Positions 61,644-64,000 of a DNA stretch of 64,000 bases are shown here, in pieces; the stretch's first letter is position 1, and each line of letters starts with the position of its first letter. The DNA comes from CADDZP01 sp035948135. GTDB lineage: Bacteria; Actinomycetota; Acidimicrobiia; Acidimicrobiales; AC-14. The translations under genes were made by a program, and so were the position numbers. Under the pieces are notes generated by a model that saw only the letters and a program-made list of their open reading frames with translations, was not told the DNA's origin and did not search any database. Location: assembly GCA_035948135.1 (NCBI GenBank), contig DASZJL010000025.1, forward strand, positions 1-64,000, read 5' to 3'.

Positions 61644-62620
61644 GTACGGGCCGGGCGCAGCACGCCCTTGAGGAACCGGCGGGCCCGATGGGAGGGGAGC
61701 GCCTTCCTGAGCAGCTCGACGCCCCGGCCCGTGTGTTCGATCATCTGGCGCTCGAAGTGGCGCTCGAGCATCGGGTTCTCGGCGACGAGGGGCGGGTGGC
61801 GCAACGGGAACGCCATTGTCCCGGTCGCGATCTCCGCCAGGTCCCCGGCCAGGATCGTCTGGGTGGCGTCGGCGCGGAACCCGAGGTTGGACACCAGGTT
61901 CACACACGGCGACACCGAGAGCCCGTGTCCGCTCATCACCGCGTACTGCCACTGGTGGTCCCAGGTCGCCTCGCCCCTGTGGGCGCGGTCCCAGTCGCGG
62001 CGCAGGGCGGCCTGCCACCGTCGCCCGGCGGGAAGGCCGGCCATCATCCCCGAGTCCCGGAACTGCGGCCACGTCGACATGGCGTAGTCGTACCCGGCCC
62101 ACGCCGTGCGCCACGTCGCCCATCCCCACACGGTGCCGAAGGAGTTGAACGAGTAGCTGTCGCCCAGATAGGCGTCGGCCGGCGCCGCCAGGTTGCTACC
62201 CGCGATCTGCATCACCCGGCCGTCGTCGCGGTAGCGGTCGAGGAGCTCGGCGCAGAACGGAAAGAAGCTGGGGTCGGTGAGGCAGTCGTCCTCGAGGATC
62301 ACGGCTTCGGACACCTGCTCGAAGGCCCAGTCCAAACCGCCCGAGACTGCGGGCCCGCAGCCGAGGTTGTGGTCCTCGAACTTGCGCAGCACCTCGCACG
62401 GCCAGTCGATGTCGGCAATCGCGTCCCGCGTGGCTTGGCAGAGAGCGGCGTCGTCGGGCTTCCACTCCCGTGGTCCGTCGGCGATGAGCAGCAGCTGCCG
62501 GGGCCGCACCCGGCGGACGACCTCGAACACCCGCGCCGTGAGGTCGGGCCGGTTGAAGACGATGAAGACGACCGGCGGGCAGTCCGGTACGGACGTGCCT
62601 CCTGCGTCAGCGTCCGGCAT
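61640..62620 (-). CDS. GT-A glycosyltransferase (GT13/GNT-I-like)
   Basis: A 326-residue protein: PVVFIVFNRPDLTARVFEVV, LLLIADGPREWKPDD, the metal motif AVILEDDCLTDPSFF, and GTVWGWATWRTAW. This is the pattern of bacterial sugar transferases annotated as GNT-I-like or hemolysin-activation related. The ATG at 62620 overlaps the end of the upstream GT4 gene by 14 bp, and its stop codon overlaps the next start codon. Confidence 0.8.
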   Translation of the reverse strand: MPDADAGGTSVPDCPPVVFIVFNRPDLTARVFEVVRRVRPRQLLLIADGPREWKPDDAALCQATRDAIADIDWPCEVLRKFEDHNLGCGPAVSGGLDWAFEQVSEAVILEDDCLTDPSFFPFCAELLDRYRDDGRVMQIAGSNLAAPADAYLGDSYSFNSFGTVWGWATWRTAWAGYDYAMSTWPQFRDSGMMAGLPAGRRWQAALRRDWDRAHRGEATWDHQWQYAVMSGHGLSVSPCVNLVSNLGFRADATQTILAGDLAEIATGTMAFPLRHPPLVAENPMLERHFERQMIEHTGRGVELLRKALPSHRARRFLKGVLRPART

Positions 62621-63788
62621 CGTGGCGCAGGGGGCGCGGGGCGCGCGGGGCGATGATGCGCTCGTAGAGCGCCAACGTTCGCTTGGCGACGGCCACAGGG
62701 TCGTAGCGGTCGAGCACGAACTGGCGCGCTGACTCGGTTCGCCGTCGCGCCGCTTCGGGGTCGTCGAGCACGGCGGCGATCGCCTGCTCGATCGACTCGA
62801 TGTCGAGCGCGCACACCGAGACCCCGACATCCGAGAGCTCGTCGGAGAGATACACCTCATGGGAGACAACGGCGGGAGTACGAGCCATGAGCGCTTCGAG
62901 CAGGACGATACCGAAGTTCTCGTTTTTCGATGGGAGGGCGAACACGTCGGCCGCCGCGAACGCGTCCCACTTGTCTTCACCGGTCAGGTGTCCGAGCCAC
63001 ACGACTCGCGCCGAGCCGGCCGACGCCTCGGCGTCGCGTCGAAGCTGCTGCTCGTAGTCGGGCTTCCCGGTGCCGGCGATGGCCAGAACGAGGCCGGGAC
63101 GTCGCTGAGCCAGCCGGCCGACGGCCCGGAACAGCTGCTCGAGGTTCTTCTTGCCGTGCAGTCGGGAGAGAAAGAGCACAACCGGGGCGTCCGCCGGAAT
63201 CGCGTGTGCCGCCCGGAACCGACTCCCGACGGCGGCCGCGGACGGGGCGCTCACGGGGAGGGGCAGTACGTGAACCTCAGGCGTGGTCCCCCATGTCATC
63301 AGCCGGTCTCCCTCCCGCTGGGTCGTCACCAGCACGCCCGCGGCGTGGCGCAGCATCGGCCGGACAACGAGGGGCCCGTACCCGGCCTTGAGGAGCCGGT
63401 GCTTCTGCAGGTCGAATGGATCGAGCGAGCTGTGGGGCTGCACCAGATACGGCACGCCGTGCTTGCGAGCGGCGCGGGCCGCGTCCATGAACGGGAACTT
63501 GAACAGTCCGTGGACGCACACGAGGTCGCAGGACGGAGTCTCCCTACCGAGCCACGACCGGAGCGCGGGTGAGCGCCAGTAATGGCGTGGCGCGCGCCGG
63601 GTGAAGCCGTGGAGGGGCAGGTCCGGCCATGCCGCTCGGATGTAGTCCGCGGCCGGCGGCGAGTCCCATGTGCCGGCCACCTCGGCGTCGACGCCCAGCT
63701 GGCGCAGGTAGGCGGCCGTTTCGACACCCGCGGTCGTGGACCCGCCCACGTGCGCGTCCAACGAGCCGACAACGTGGAGGACGCGCAT
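62607..63788 (-). CDS. Family 4 glycosyltransferase
   Basis: A 393-residue GT-B enzyme: RVLHVVGSLDAHVGGSTTAGVE, LVQPHSSLDPFDLQKH, VVLFLSRLHGKKNLEQLFRA and PSKNENFGIVLLEALMARTPAV with E-x7-E. It is the first gene of the minus-strand operon. The ATG at 63788 has TACGCT 5 nt upstream, overlapping the plus-strand -10 box of the next gene. Confidence 0.86.
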   Translation of the reverse strand: MRVLHVVGSLDAHVGGSTTAGVETAAYLRQLGVDAEVAGTWDSPPAADYIRAAWPDLPLHGFTRRAPRHYWRSPALRSWLGRETPSCDLVCVHGLFKFPFMDAARAARKHGVPYLVQPHSSLDPFDLQKHRLLKAGYGPLVVRPMLRHAAGVLVTTQREGDRLMTWGTTPEVHVLPLPVSAPSAAAVGSRFRAAHAIPADAPVVLFLSRLHGKKNLEQLFRAVGRLAQRRPGLVLAIAGTGKPDYEQQLRRDAEASAGSARVVWLGHLTGEDKWDAFAAADVFALPSKNENFGIVLLEALMARTPAVVSHEVYLSDELSDVGVSVCALDIESIEQAIAAVLDDPEAARRRTESARQFVLDRYDPVAVAKRTLALYERIIAPRAPRPLRHDAGR

Positions 63789-63793
63789 GCCTC

Positions 63794-63803
63794 AGCGTAG
63801 GCT
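63794..63803. promoter_or_regulatory. Overlapping divergent -10 boxes (GT4 / GT8)
   Basis: TACGCT on the minus strand (63794-63799) and TAGGCT on the plus strand (63798-63803) share two base pairs, the same geometry as at 25794-25803. Confidence 0.45.
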
Positions 63804-63820
63804 GCGAGGCGGGAAATGAG

Positions 63821-64000
63821 ATGACGAGCGACCAGCCCATAGTCCTGGCCGCCTGCTTCAATCAGCGGTACGTGCCGCAAGCGGCGACCATGCTTCGGTC
63901 GTTCGCAGAATCGGTGTCGACGCCCGCCCGGTGGTACCTCGTGGCAGACGACTCCGTGACCGACGACGAACACGCGCGACTCGTGGAGTTCGCCCGTTCG
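63821..64000 (+). CDS. N-terminus of a family 8-like glycosyltransferase, cut by the window edge
   Basis: Sixty codons without a stop run from the ATG at 63821 to the last base. The peptide contains PIVLAACFNQRYVPQAATML and ARWYLVADDSVTDDEHARL, the start of a GT8-type fold in which a short first strand is followed by a Tyr-containing helix. Most of the protein, including the DxD site, lies to the right. A TAGGCT box at 63798 would give a leader of about 11 nt. Confidence 0.6.
   Translation, partial: MTSDQPIVLAACFNQRYVPQAATMLRSFAESVSTPARWYLVADDSVTDDEHARLVEFARS

Overview
The window is compact, GC-rich bacterial DNA with many GTG starts, 4-bp GTGA/ATGA gene overlaps and gaps mostly under 200 bp. 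The gene set points to the Actinomycetota: a dnaK-grpE-dnaJ-hspR operon with a HAIR-like operator, an EtfD-like membrane Fe-S oxidoreductase, purS-purQ-purL, and many TANNNT -10 boxes placed 6-7 nt upstream of start codons, as in leaderless transcripts. A deep actinobacterial lineage such as Acidimicrobiia fits, but that placement is inference.

Region 1 (1-5760): the 3' part of dcd interrupted by a 486-residue homing-endonuclease intein; a membrane heterodisulfide-reductase-like protein; a stand-alone cyclic-nucleotide-binding protein; apgM. Region 2 (5.8-13.1 kb): an 18-bp inverted repeat, a HAIR-like site, dnaK-grpE-dnaJ-hspR, then a zinc-ribbon/adenylate cyclase/AAA/TPR signalling protein. 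Region 3 (13.2-25.8 kb): envelope-glycan or lipid modification genes on both sides of clpB, including two FAD oxidoreductases, several zinc-ribbon methyltransferases, a GT-C membrane glycosyltransferase, a DPM1-like GT2 and a fatty-acid desaturase.

Region 4 (25.8-37.4 kb): purine biosynthesis (purA, purD-purE, purB-purC-purS-purQ, purL). A pair of related intergenic repeats lies in inverted orientation around purD-purE, and each copy starts directly after the stop codon of the gene upstream of it. Between purQ and purL sit a methyltransferase of less GC-rich composition and an antisense hypothetical gene. purL is followed by a membrane-anchored acidic zinc-finger protein.

Region 5 (37.4-64 kb): a surface-polysaccharide locus that continues past the right edge. 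It holds about a dozen glycosyltransferases (GT4, GT2, GT-C, a GT13-like enzyme and the start of a GT8), a sulfotransferase, a Wzm/Wzt-type ABC exporter whose ATPase has a C-terminal extension, three FkbM methyltransferases, other methyltransferases, a PHP-domain phosphoesterase, an SGNH-like protein and an NDP-sugar epimerase with Phe in place of the catalytic Tyr. The genes form short, translationally coupled, often divergent operons. The contents suggest an exported heteropolysaccharide that is methylated and possibly sulfated. No tRNA, rRNA, CRISPR array, transposase or phage gene was seen.
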